Source of the DNA: Pantoea allii
GTDB lineage: Bacteria > Pseudomonadota > Gammaproteobacteria > Enterobacterales > Enterobacteriaceae
NCBI RefSeq assembly: GCF_002307475.1
Contig: NZ_NTMH01000047.1
Location: forward strand, 42,234-106,233
DNA: 64,000 nt
Direction of reading: 5' to 3'
Below, one piece after another: positions 18,165 through 25,767 of the stretch; position 1 is the first letter of the stretch, and each line of letters starts with the position of its first letter. The position numbers and the translations under genes are program-made. The notes under the pieces are model-generated. The model did no database searches. It was not told where the DNA came from and was given only the letters and a program-made list of their open reading frames with translations.

Positions 18165-18838
18165 CCTGCCCCCTTCTGAATGGGTACGGTATCAATGACA
18201 TACCCAACTCCTCTCACCGTTCGCACATAGCCGTCGCCGATTTTGCGACGCAAATTCCCCATATGCACATCGAGCGCATTACTCATATTTTCTTTTGCGC
18301 CGAAGATCCTTTCTTCCAGAAAACTGCGAGTAAGCACGCGGTCAGTGCGCAACATCAACGTTTCAAGCAGCGCGTATTCACTTGCCGTCAACTCAATATG
18401 CTGTGCATTCACGGTCACGCGTCGTGTGGGCACATAAAGCGATAATCCGCGCAGTTCTATCGCCTCGTTCTGAAAACCATAACTGCGGCGCGCAAGCGCT
18501 CTCACCCTCGCCAACAACTCGGCGAGAACAAATGGTTTGACGAGATAGTCGTCTGCACCCGCGTCCAGCCCGCAAAGGCGATCGTGCAGTGTGCCTCGCG
18601 CCGTCAGGATGATGACGGGAATACCCTTGAGCTGCTGACGCAAGTACGCCATCAGGCTCATGCCATCGCCGTCGGGTAATCCGAGGTCGAGCAACACAAG
18701 TTCAGGCACGCAGACATCAAGCTGATGCAGTGCATCCTCTTTGCGGCGAACCCATATAACATCAAATCCTTGATCTGCAAGGGCGATACGTACGCCGTTG
18801 CCGAGATCCAGGTCGTCTTCGATTAGGAGTATTTTCAC
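18161..18838 (-). CDS. OmpR-family response regulator (QseB/PmrA-like)
   Basis: A 225-residue regulator. The receiver domain has an acidic pocket IEDD, phospho-acceptor Asp51 in LLDLGLPDGDG and the conserved Lys in DDYLVKPF. The C-terminal winged-helix DNA-binding domain runs from about residue 125 (LTASEYALLETLMLR, VHMGNLRRKIGDGYVRTVRGVGY). It is the first gene of the operon with its kinase. The 206-base region up to the divergent mipA-type gene is where it would be expected to bind. Confidence 0.92.
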   Translation of the reverse strand: MKILLIEDDLDLGNGVRIALADQGFDVIWVRRKEDALHQLDVCVPELVLLDLGLPDGDGMSLMAYLRQQLKGIPVIILTARGTLHDRLCGLDAGADDYLVKPFVLAELLARVRALARRSYGFQNEAIELRGLSLYVPTRRVTVNAQHIELTASEYALLETLMLRTDRVLTRSFLEERIFGAKENMSNALDVHMGNLRRKIGDGYVRTVRGVGYVIDTVPIQKGAG

Positions 18839-19044
18839 AATGGTTACGGTATCAACAGTGAATGAAGAACGTCTGAAGAAAAAAACGGTATCAGGAAATC
18901 TATCAGCTTTGCCGCCTCTGTGGTTGCTTCACCCTTTCTTCATTTTGGGCTCATGAGAACTTTAGCGGGCGCCTGCAAAATGCGCGTTCTGGCGTTTACA
19001 ACCCGCTTGTATCGTAATCATTTGAATCCACGAGGACTTCTTTA

Positions 19045-19881
19045 ATGAGAAATAACATACTGCGTCATAAGTTCCCCCTTTCACTCCCGGGGCGCAGCCT
19101 GAAAAAAATGTTGCCGGGCACCGTCCTGGCGTTACTGGCAACCCCGATACTGGCGGCAGCACAGAATCAGGACAACGCGTTGACTCTGGGAGGCGGCGCG
19201 AACGTGACGCCACGCTATTCTGGTTCGGATAAAAGCCGCGTCACGACCGCCATGGTGCTGGATTACACAATGGCAAATGGTTTCTTCGCCAGCTCCACGC
19301 GGGGCATCGGTTACGGCAATAACATCGGCAAATTCGATTACAACGCTGCGCTGAGCTATCGCGCAGGCCGGAAGGATCACGACGTGGACAGCGACTCGCT
19401 GAGCGACGGCAGCGACTATTTGCGTGGTATGGGCGACGTCAAAGGCTCGGCTCTCGGTGTGTTTGGCCTGGGATACGGGGTGGCCGACTGGCTTAATTTG
19501 CAATTGCAGGCTGAAGTGCCATTTTCTGAACGAAACAATGGCGCGGCACTGCATTTTGGCATTAATAGCCCGCTTTATACCTCACCGAATAATACCGTAA
19601 CGCTGGCGCTGACCGGCAGTTGGGGGACGGACAAATACATGCAGACTTACTACGGAGTCAGTGCATCCCAATCAGCCGCATCAAGGTTTACCCGATATGA
19701 TGCCGGAGCGGGAGTTTACGCCTGGTCGATGAATCTTGACTGGACACATAAGTTCAATGAGGACTGGAGCGTGGTTGCCGCAGCAGGCGTTACGCAGTTG
19801 ACGGGGGATGCGCGCAATAGCCCGATTGTGCAACGAAAAACATCGCCCACCGGAAGCCTGCTGGTGACATATCGCTTCTGA
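19045..19881 (+). CDS. MipA/OmpV-family outer-membrane protein
   Basis: A 278-residue precursor of a beta-barrel protein. The signal peptide (about 1-39) contains KKMLPGTVLALLATPILAAA. The mature barrel shows alternating strands, the ALTLGGGANVTPRYSGSDKSR start typical of the family, and ends in a terminal aromatic (LLVTYRF), the outer-membrane sorting signal. MipA was described as an MltA-interacting protein; OmpV-like members are porins or adhesins. Here the function is unknown. It is divergent from a two-component system that probably controls it. Confidence 0.88.
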   Translation: MRNNILRHKFPLSLPGRSLKKMLPGTVLALLATPILAAAQNQDNALTLGGGANVTPRYSGSDKSRVTTAMVLDYTMANGFFASSTRGIGYGNNIGKFDYNAALSYRAGRKDHDVDSDSLSDGSDYLRGMGDVKGSALGVFGLGYGVADWLNLQLQAEVPFSERNNGAALHFGINSPLYTSPNNTVTLALTGSWGTDKYMQTYYGVSASQSAASRFTRYDAGAGVYAWSMNLDWTHKFNEDWSVVAAAGVTQLTGDARNSPIVQRKTSPTGSLLVTYRF

Positions 19882-20025
19882 TCGTTATTCAATGAGTCCG
19901 TCTAAACAGGCTTTATGACCATACAAGCAGGGCTGCGGTTAAGCGGTCAGCCAGCGCGTGTTGCTGACGCGAGATGAGGTAAAACGTGCCGGCAGCGGAG
20001 GTTATCAGGGCGCTGCCGGGCGCTG

Positions 20026-20445
20026 TTAATTACCGCGATAGGTGGAATAGCCGTAAGGACTCAGCAGTAACGGAATATGGTAATGCGGCTCGCTACTGTC
20101 CATATGGAATATCACCGGAATTTCCGGAAAAAATGACTTGTGCTGCACTTTCTGATAATAATCGCCTGTTTTAAAGACGACTTTGTAATCTCCTGTTTCA
20201 AATTTCTTATCATCTGGAAACAGTGCGCTAATTCTGCCGTTTTTATCGGTGACACCCGAGGCGAGTTTTACCCATTTGCCCTGCTCTTTATGTTCGAGGT
20301 CAACGGAAATACCCGGGGTTGGCGTGCCAGATTCCAGGTTTAATACATGAACACTCAGCGGATTTTTCATACTGGTTGATTCTGCTGCATACGCACTGAC
20401 TGAGCCCATTAATAACGCTGCAACTGCACCCATTTGCCATTTCAT
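20026..20445 (-). CDS. hiuH: 5-Hydroxyisourate hydrolase (transthyretin-like), exported
   Basis: HiuH hydrolyses 5-hydroxyisourate, the unstable product of uric acid oxidation. The 139-residue protein has a cleavable signal peptide (QMGAVAALLMGSVSAYAAE), so it acts in the periplasm like E. coli HiuH (YedX). Family motifs: LSVHVLNLESGTPTPG, the catalytic-site region DKNGRISALF, HYHIPLLLSPYGYSTYRGN; the C-terminal YRGN replaces the more usual YRGS. In E. coli hiuH sits next to hprRS and hchA; here a two-component system and hchA are also in the neighbourhood but not adjacent. Confidence 0.92.
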   Translation of the reverse strand: MKWQMGAVAALLMGSVSAYAAESTSMKNPLSVHVLNLESGTPTPGISVDLEHKEQGKWVKLASGVTDKNGRISALFPDDKKFETGDYKVVFKTGDYYQKVQHKSFFPEIPVIFHMDSSEPHYHIPLLLSPYGYSTYRGN

Positions 20446-20674
20446 TATCGATTCCTTTTTTTGAGTTAACCTGCAAACGAGGTTATAGGGCGTCAGGTAA
20501 AATACCTAACGACAGGGGATAAATGTGAATTTTCTGAGAAACATGGTTCGTTATTGAACTGATTTAGCGATTCGCGCTTTCCATCCGGTAATTTGCGCTG
20601 TTTCGCTTTTACGCCTGCAAAAATCTCAAAAGCGACTATGCTGTTTAATTCAAGGTCCACTTCAAGGAGATGAA

Positions 20675-20908
20675 ATGCATACTAAATCCTTCTCAGCTGC
20701 CGTTTTGCTTGCCCTTTCACTGGCAACATTAGTGGGTTGCTCTTCAAATCAATCCATTAAGACTTCAGACGGCCGCACCATAGTGACCGATGGTAAGCCT
20801 CAAATTGACAGCGATACCGGACTGGTTTCCTATCGCGACGCACAGACAGGCAAAACCGAACAAATCAATCGCGATCAGATCAGCAATATGAGTGAACTTA
20901 ATAACTAA
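20675..20908 (+). CDS. YgdI/YgdR-family lipoprotein, copy 1
   Basis: A 77-residue small lipoprotein with signal peptide and lipobox LVGCS (Cys at residue 22). The SH3-like YgdI/YgdR core is SIKTSDGRTIVTDGKPQIDSDTGLVSYRDAQTGK. An excellent AAGGAG precedes the ATG. The function of the family is not established. It is followed after 31 bases by a second, related gene. Confidence 0.88.
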   Translation: MHTKSFSAAVLLALSLATLVGCSSNQSIKTSDGRTIVTDGKPQIDSDTGLVSYRDAQTGKTEQINRDQISNMSELNN

Positions 20909-20939
20909 TTAATTCCATCATGGATATAAGGTGAATAAT

Positions 20940-21167
20940 ATGAAGAAGACTCTGATTTTACCGCTGGCAGTTTTGATCGGCATGGCCGCATTAACCGGTT
21001 GCACACGTACCAGTTATGCTATTCATACTAACGATGGCCGTACGATTATTAGCGATGGCAAACCCTCTGAATCGGATGCCGGTTTACTGGGTTACACCGA
21101 TGCTAACGGTGTGAAACAGCAGATCAATAAAACAGACGTGAAAGCTGTCTCTGAAGTACCCCACTAA
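20940..21167 (+). CDS. YgdI/YgdR-family lipoprotein, copy 2
   Basis: A 75-residue paralogue of the preceding gene: lipobox LTGCT (Cys near 20) and core YAIHTNDGRTIISDGKPSESDAGLLGYTDANG. The ATG at 20940 has AAGG at good spacing; a GTG at 20931 is the alternative start. The two genes form an operon closed by a strong terminator and appear to be an old tandem duplication. Confidence 0.88.
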   Translation: MKKTLILPLAVLIGMAALTGCTRTSYAIHTNDGRTIISDGKPSESDAGLLGYTDANGVKQQINKTDVKAVSEVPH

Positions 21168-21173
21168 TATCAT

Positions 21174-21200
21174 TGCCGCCCACCCAGGGCGGCATTTTTA
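21174..21200 (+). terminator. Terminator of the YgdI-like pair
   Basis: The stem TGCCGCCC/GGGCGGCA with loop ACCCA is followed by TTTTTA, 6 bases after the stop codon. Confidence 0.9.
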
Positions 21201-21752
21201 TTTCCCATCTGCCCTGCCCCTTTCTTAAAGACCTTCTGTTTTAACCGTTAATCCACAGGCGACAATCGCAAATCCATTTATTGTTTGCAGGATTTTGCGC
21301 GGCACAGCAAAGCTAAGCTGTTGCACAGGCCGCCCTGCCGCTGTGTGAAACCCGTTGCCCTGGCTCCCGTATCAGGCAGATCGCTTTTTTAATCACCTGC
21401 GTGATATTTCTTGATGTTATTGGCCCTTTTCTCGCCGCGGTATCGCTGTTATTCCGCTGAAAAAGTCATAATAATGGCGCGATATCAGTCCATTTTCGTC
21501 AAGTACCTATCTTAATTTCAGGCCAATAAATACATATCTAGTGGTTTAATCACTTCAATCTTTTACCGTAAAACCGCTTTATATGTGTTTTTCCCTTCCT
21601 TTTGAGGAGGTTAGCCTGCTTATCGCAAAGTTCACTTTTTATGCAGGTTTATTTGATAGGTAACGCCTAATGAAATAACACTTTCGTTATGCATTTCTTT
21701 TACTAGACTAATTACTGGGTCGACGACATTCTCACTCACTCAGGAGTTGCAT
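21201..21752. other. Intergenic region upstream of a YmgB-family gene
   Basis: About 550 bases, AT-rich toward the right end. No gene recognised. An AGGAGG-like string at 21604-21611 is not followed by a start codon. The ribosome-binding site CAGGAG of the next gene is at 21741-21746. Confidence 0.4.
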
Positions 21753-22022
21753 ATGTATTTTCACGATGAAGCTACCGGTCATAAGATTATTGGTGAAGCT
21801 GCGGTGAACCTGGCACTACAGGATGAGGAGATAACTGTGGTTTCGTTGATCCGTCAGCTAAGCATCATGGCGGACAATGAAATCGACGACGAGCGGGTTA
21901 TTCAGATTGCAGATGCCCGTAAATGGCTGAAAAGCTTTATTAACGTCGCGACACGGGAACGGGCAGAACTCAGCTGGATGGTTGTTACCGGCCAGGTGCC
22001 CGCCAATTTGACCGAGCATTAA
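21753..22022 (+). CDS. YmgB/AriR-family small regulator-like protein
   Basis: An 89-residue protein with the YmgB-type helical core GHKIIGEAAVNLALQDEEI, then VVSLIRQLSIMADNEIDDER, comparable with E. coli YmgA/AriR (small proteins downstream of the BluF/BluR blue-light switch that act on the Rcs system). It carries a longer C-terminal tail than AriR. The ATG at 21753 has CAGGAG at 6-base spacing. It lies upstream of ycgZ on the same strand, but the 227-base gap contains a separate promoter for ycgZ. Confidence 0.65.
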   Translation: MYFHDEATGHKIIGEAAVNLALQDEEITVVSLIRQLSIMADNEIDDERVIQIADARKWLKSFINVATRERAELSWMVVTGQVPANLTEH

Positions 22023-22173
22023 TTCAACAGGTCAGTCGGTTATCCCTCTGCGCGGGCGCGCTCTGCGTCCGCGCAACCATCATCCGCTTCTGGCGCGTTT
22101 TGTTGCCGATCACCTGCTTTGACGTACTCCACTTGCTTCCTGTTAACTCCCGCACAATTTTCCATCGAAATAG

Positions 22174-22201
22174 CTGTACAAGTTTTATTTTATTGTATAA
22201 C
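22174..22201 (+). promoter_or_regulatory. ycgZ promoter with embedded inverted repeat (possible BluR-type operator)
   Basis: A -35-like CTGTAC (22174-22179) and a -10-like TATAAC (22196-22201) are 16 bases apart. The promoter contains the inverted repeat TACAA-N11-TTGTA. The same layout, including the TATAACTTTACGC sequence, recurs upstream of the AriR-like gene at 37145-37172. In E. coli, BluR, a MerR-family repressor, controls ycgZ, and MerR-type regulators bind dyads inside the promoter spacer. Assigning this site to BluR is inference. Confidence 0.55.
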
Positions 22202-22249
22202 TTTACGCAACTTTCAACTGACTATTTTTGGACCACTGCGAGAGCACCT

Positions 22250-22489
22250 ATGCAACACAACCATCGCCTACCTCAGAGCGCCGACGATATCTCCCGTTAT
22301 TTTGCTGCGGCCAGCCTGCCTTCACAGCAAGAAATGCTGGGGCAGATCGTGGTTGATATTTTACGTGCAGGCCAGAACGTGAATCGTAAAGCTATCTGCA
22401 CTAAGCTGCTGCGCCGCCTTGAGCTGTCGGCAAGTGAGGAAGAAGAGCGTCTGTGTCGTGAACTGATTGGATTGCTCTTTGGGCGGTGA
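22250..22489 (+). CDS. ycgZ: YcgZ, small regulatory protein of the blue-light pathway
   Basis: A 79-residue protein that aligns along its whole length with E. coli YcgZ (78 residues): ISRYFAAASLPSQQEMLGQI, LRAGQNVNRKAICTKLLRRLE and the terminal LIGLLFGR. In E. coli YcgZ is the first of the BluR-repressed small proteins that modulate biofilm matrix production through Rcs. The ATG at 22250 follows a weak GAG-type site. Here the usual ymgA-ariR-ymgC partners are not directly downstream; family members lie elsewhere in the block. Confidence 0.85.
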   Translation: MQHNHRLPQSADDISRYFAAASLPSQQEMLGQIVVDILRAGQNVNRKAICTKLLRRLELSASEEEERLCRELIGLLFGR

Positions 22490-22550
22490 TACGGCAACGG
22501 GCTGCCGTTATTCAGGCGGGTTGGTCTTTGTCAGAGCAGTCGCGGCATAG

Positions 22551-22649
22551 CTGCTGTTACTGCTGTTACTGCTGTTACTGCTGTTACTGCTGTTACTGCT
22601 GTTACTGCTGTTACTGCTGTTACTGCTGTTACTGCTGTTACTGCTGTTA
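22551..22649. repeat. 9-bp tandem repeat, about 11 perfect copies
   Basis: The unit CTGCTGTTA repeats 11 times without mismatch, immediately followed by CTACTATGCAG. It lies between the convergent ycgZ and the YmgB-like gene at 22689. One frame would read as repeated Cys-Cys-Tyr, but no credible gene contains it. Perfect short arrays of this kind change copy number by slippage, so length may vary among strains. Confidence 0.95.
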
Positions 22650-22688
22650 CTACTATGCAGGAAACGTCCTGCCCGTCATTGCTATCCG

Positions 22689-22919
22689 CTAGTGAAGTTT
22701 ATGCGCCAGGATGCGGATAGCCTGTTCACAGGTCAGCCTGGTTTTTTCGCACTCCGTTAGAACACTTTGCTGATGCAGGGCGCTAATAATTTCCTGTACT
22801 GTCACCGTTTCTCCGGGCTGGAGAATACCTGACACAATCCTGCCTAACAGCGCGTGTATCTCTTCACCAATCTCTGTCCTGTCTTGTTTCACGCCTTTTC
22901 CTCGAACCTTACTTTTCAT
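22689..22919 (-). CDS. YmgB/AriR-family small protein
   Basis: A 76-residue protein with the family's helical pattern: IGEEIHALLGRIVSGILQPGETVTVQEI followed by LTCEQAIRILAHKL. A basic N-terminal tail (KSKVRGKGVKQDR) precedes it. By analogy with AriR/YcgZ it may be a small dimeric connector or DNA-binding protein. It is transcribed toward ycgZ with the 9-bp repeat array between them. Confidence 0.65.
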   Translation of the reverse strand: MKSKVRGKGVKQDRTEIGEEIHALLGRIVSGILQPGETVTVQEIISALHQQSVLTECEKTRLTCEQAIRILAHKLH

Positions 22920-23044
22920 TTAATATCATCAATTTATCGCGACGGCGTGTGTTCGGCCGCCCAGTCAACGCGCCGCATGTTGTGCAGTCACGGTCAGCGT
23001 TGTGTCAAAATTTAGGAAACATTCGCTTCCTAAATAGACAAATG

Positions 23045-23662
23045 TTAATCCAGTATTTTCAGGGCCAGCGCAATAGTCGCTTGCTCATCGGTTACATCGG
23101 CGACCTTGCCCGTGACGCGCATACCAAATGCGATGCGCAAAATCAGGCCTGCCGCCGTCTCAACATCCAGACTGGCTGAGATCGAGCCATCGTGCTGCCC
23201 TTCCTGCAATAACGCCATCAAAAATTGCTTGTTACGGTTGATGACCTGCGCAACCAGCTGCGACAGCTCTGCGTCCAGCACCTGTAACTCAATGGCGCTG
23301 CCTACCACCAGACAACCTGTTCGCCCTTCTGTCGCCCGGGAGGAATCCAGATAAAACTGTAACAGCTCGGTTAACTTCGCGCGGCCAGTAGAAAATTGGG
23401 CCAGTCGCCCGCGCAAATCCTCATTGCGAACGGCGATATAGCGCTGAAAGACCAGTAGAAACAAGGCGCGCTTATCCTGGAAAGCTTTATAGATACTTCC
23501 CACAGAGAGGTTCATTGCTTTACCCAAATCGGCTAGCGATGCGGCATGATATCCCTTTTGCCGAAACACAATCATCGCCTGGTCCAGAGCCTGTTCCATA
23601 TTGAACTCTCTGGGCCGACCTCGTTCTTTGTGTTGATACGCTGTAGAGATTTGGCTGTTCAT
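23045..23662 (-). CDS. TetR-family transcriptional repressor
   Basis: A 205-residue regulator. The N-terminal helix-turn-helix is GRPREFNMEQALDQAMIVFRQKGYHAASLADLGKAMNLS, then VGSIYKAFQDKRALF, typical of TetR proteins. The C-terminal ligand-binding domain is unassigned. The start MNSQISTAYQ was chosen because the upstream 43 in-frame codons show no homology. It lies 172 bases upstream of hchA on the same strand and could control it or a gene elsewhere. Confidence 0.88.
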   Translation of the reverse strand: MNSQISTAYQHKERGRPREFNMEQALDQAMIVFRQKGYHAASLADLGKAMNLSVGSIYKAFQDKRALFLLVFQRYIAVRNEDLRGRLAQFSTGRAKLTELLQFYLDSSRATEGRTGCLVVGSAIELQVLDAELSQLVAQVINRNKQFLMALLQEGQHDGSISASLDVETAAGLILRIAFGMRVTGKVADVTDEQATIALALKILD

Positions 23663-23834
23663 GACGACCAATTTGAAAGGCGGCATCTTCGGCTCGGCCG
23701 AAAACGATATGCGCGGGTGATTGTATCTCAGTCGTTGATCACAAGTATACCCCGAATCCCGGCCCGAATGCAGAAGCCTGGCCTGGACCACGCCGGGCGC
23801 GGGACAGGGGTACGAACTTTTTAGCTTTTAGCGA

Positions 23835-24680
23835 TTAACGGTTAGCGTTTAACAATTCCTCTGCAGCCAGTTTACCTAAGGCATTCGCGGCAAACGGGCT
23901 GTCACCGGTCAGTACGCGGCGATCTTTATGCACGGTACCTTTGATATCACTGTTAACCAGCGTTAATCCCATCGCCTGGAGCTTCTCGCCAAAATACCAG
24001 GTCAGGTGCCCTGGCATATAACCCATATCGGGGGTTTGCTTATCGGCTGAGTCCGGGAACGCGCAGATTGCATAGCCGTTAAGGGGATTTTCACCTTTGT
24101 CCAGCGCCAGGAACGCCGCCGGGCCATGGCACAGCGAAATCAGATGGCGATCGTTTGCCAGCGTCCAGCGGATAACCTCTGCCACCGCTTCACTTTCGGG
24201 CAGTCCAATCAATGCGCCGTGCCCGCCCGGAATAAATACACCGGCATAATCGGAATGGGGCGTGAGTGAGGTTACAACGTCACTTAACGTCAAAGGCGAA
24301 CGGAACAGCGACAGGCAGTGGTTATAAAATCCCACAACCACTTCATCCTGTTGTGGCATTGCCCAGTGTTCAAACTTCACCATTTGTCCAGACAGCGTGG
24401 CAACGTCAAACTGAAAGCCGGCCTGATACAGGTGGTACATAGGCAGCAACGTTTCAATCGGGTGATTCCCGGTTGAAAACAGCGTGTCGTTATCCAACGG
24501 CAGATAGCGTTCGTCGGCACAGATGACCAGAATTTTTTTATTCCCGGTGTGCGGTTGCGCGTACCCGGCATCGCTCAGATCGGATTTAGGGCTGGTGAAC
24601 TGGTCAAGAGAGTAGGCTGATGGGAAAAAGGCATTATGTTCAGCCTGATCTGCCACCGGAGATTTACTAAGTTCTGACAT
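23835..24680 (-). CDS. hchA: HchA (Hsp31), DJ-1/PfpI-family glyoxalase III and holding chaperone
   Basis: A 281-residue protein aligning throughout with E. coli HchA (283 residues). HchA converts methylglyoxal to lactate without glutathione and protects proteins from glycation. Features: N-terminal NAFFPSAYSLDQFTSPKSDL, the metal/substrate-site ADERYLPLDN, GGHGALIGLPES and the nucleophile elbow SLCHGPAAFLAL with catalytic Cys. AAGGAG precedes the ATG. In E. coli hchA is next to hprRS-hiuH; here hiuH is about 3.4 kb away. Confidence 0.95.
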   Translation of the reverse strand: MSELSKSPVADQAEHNAFFPSAYSLDQFTSPKSDLSDAGYAQPHTGNKKILVICADERYLPLDNDTLFSTGNHPIETLLPMYHLYQAGFQFDVATLSGQMVKFEHWAMPQQDEVVVGFYNHCLSLFRSPLTLSDVVTSLTPHSDYAGVFIPGGHGALIGLPESEAVAEVIRWTLANDRHLISLCHGPAAFLALDKGENPLNGYAICAFPDSADKQTPDMGYMPGHLTWYFGEKLQAMGLTLVNSDIKGTVHKDRRVLTGDSPFAANALGKLAAEELLNANR

Positions 24681-24863
24681 GACAATGTTCTCCTTAAGGG
24701 CGAATGAATACCTGTTTCATCCTAGACCAGAAAGTCAGGTTTAAGCAGCGCGCCAGCACAAAACGAACCCTTTATGAGAGCATTCCGTTGTCTGCCCTGC
24801 CCTCAACCTCGATCTCAACCTGGCAGGTTCCATCATTTCACCACGGGCAAATCGCTGATGCAG

Positions 24864-24989
24864 GTGGAGCGCAGACCTCCCCCGATTTGTCTGCAGTACT
24901 GATTTTCTTTATGCAGTTTTTCGGCGGCACGTTCGGCACAGGTACAGACCGGCTCACGTACCTGGGCATAGTTTGAGAGAAGCGGCTGA
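24864..24989 (-). pseudogene. umuC: umuC fragment, duplicated from the umuC at 30082
   Basis: Bases 24881-24976 match 30481-30576 with 6 mismatches in 96 (94%), in the same orientation. Weaker similarity extends a few bases on each side, to about 24864 and 24989. Read on the minus strand it encodes an internal piece of UmuC (the region around KLRKENQYCRQIGVFL in the intact gene), with no start or end. It abuts the recombinase remnant at 25098 and forms the left member of a direct repeat flanking the biosynthetic cluster. Confidence 0.9.
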
Positions 24990-25097
24990 CCACGATGTGG
25001 AACACCGGGCACGTATTAATGAAGCATTTGCCCTGATCCGTGCAGATTTCACCCTGACGCTATCCCATCCCTTTGTGCAGTAGCGGCCGCAACGGAA

Positions 25098-25328
25098 GGC
25101 GGTGTGATTTTCTCCGTTCCTGTGACGCCGCACACCTTCCGGCACAGCTACATGCACATGCTTTATGCGGGGATTCCGCTGAAGCCGCTACAGAGCCTGA
25201 TGGGCCACAAAAGCCTGAAATTGACAGAGGGATATACGAAAGTTTTCGCACTTGACGTGACGGCGCATCACTGGGTGCAGTTTTCGACGCCGGGTAATGA
25301 AGCTGTAGCCATGCTTAAAAAATTTTAA
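25098..25328 (+). pseudogene. C-terminal remnant of a plasmid ResD-like tyrosine recombinase
   Basis: The 76-residue frame contains the catalytic C-terminal block of a tyrosine recombinase: VTPHTFRHSYMHMLYAG (HxxR), LQSLMGHKSL and the nucleophile in TEGYTKVFALD. This closely resembles the resolvase/integrase ResD carried next to replicons of F-like and RepFIB-type plasmids. The N-terminal half, including the first catalytic Arg, is missing, so it should be inactive. It marks plasmid-derived DNA at the left edge of the biosynthetic cluster. Confidence 0.8.
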
Positions 25329-25627
25329 TACCAGCATCAAGACATCAGGGTAATATATGTTTAAGTAATTTCACCCTGTGATTAAATAACTATAAATATT
25401 ATTATTTTTTTAGGCGAAATATTTCAGATATATTTTCCCAATCAAAACCAACGAATTAATAGATAATTTCCATTAAGTTTTTTTGTGATCCTTGTCGCAA
25501 TAGTGTAAATGCAAAGTTAACTTTTATTAATTTTTTATTATATATGAAATCGCTGACTGATTATTAATTAGTCTGTTCAGCAAAGTAACAAATACACTTC
25601 ACCACATTTATCAAATGAGGATTTATT
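25329..25627. promoter_or_regulatory. AT-rich leader region of the peptide biosynthetic cluster
   Basis: Three hundred AT-rich bases with no gene, which must contain the cluster promoter. An imperfect dyad with GCTGA (25552-25556) and TCAGC (25577-25581) surrounding ATTATTAAT could be an operator or hairpin. The site GAGG at 25617-25620 is the ribosome-binding site of the small peptide. No dedicated regulator gene is present in the cluster. Confidence 0.5.
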
Positions 25628-25702
25628 ATGGAAAGTGCAATCGAGCTGTTCGTAACTGAGTCATCTGCCGATAACTACGATTTCAACAGCGTAGCTTGGT
25701 GA
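25628..25702 (+). CDS. Putative 24-residue RiPP precursor peptide
   Basis: A 24-codon reading frame beginning ATG at 25628, with GAGG 7 bases upstream. It starts MESAIELFVTESS and ends ADNYDFNSVAW. It has five acidic residues, no Lys, Arg, His or Cys, and four aromatics (F8, Y17, F19 and a C-terminal W24). It is the first frame before a co-directional set of SAM decarboxylase, HemN-like radical SAM, P450 and MFS genes, and is separated from them by a hairpin, as in many peptide natural-product loci. An acidic first half would act as leader and the aromatic second half as core. That division is inference. Confidence 0.7.
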   Translation: MESAIELFVTESSADNYDFNSVAW

Positions 25703-25708
25703 TATTTC

Positions 25709-25735
25709 AGAAAGGGCAGCACTGCTGCCCTTTCT
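25709..25735 (+). terminator. Hairpin between precursor and enzyme genes (probable attenuator)
   Basis: A perfect 12-bp stem AGAAAGGGCAGC/GCTGCCCTTTCT with loop ACT begins 6 bases after the peptide stop codon. It is followed by CATTTAAAAAG, so the U-tract is poor, and partial read-through is expected. Such a hairpin would give many more peptide transcripts than enzyme transcripts and stabilise the short message. Confidence 0.75.
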
Positions 25736-25767
25736 CATTTAAAAAGCAAATGTTCCCGGAGGCGAAC

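Noticed and set aside
22551..22649. CRISPR array
   Set aside because: The repeat is 9 bp, perfectly contiguous and has no spacers; it is a simple tandem repeat.
22486..22692. A Cys-Cys-Tyr repeat protein
   Set aside because: The frame is produced by the tandem repeat, has no ribosome-binding site and overlaps the end of ycgZ.
24704..24976. A plus-strand 90-codon gene over the umuC fragment
   Set aside because: Its C-terminal part is the antisense of umuC, the same as the shadow frame at 30205-30576; it is explained by the duplicated fragment.
25098..25328. An active integrase for the biosynthetic cluster
   Set aside because: Only the C-terminal catalytic part remains; the N-terminal DNA-binding half and first catalytic Arg are absent.
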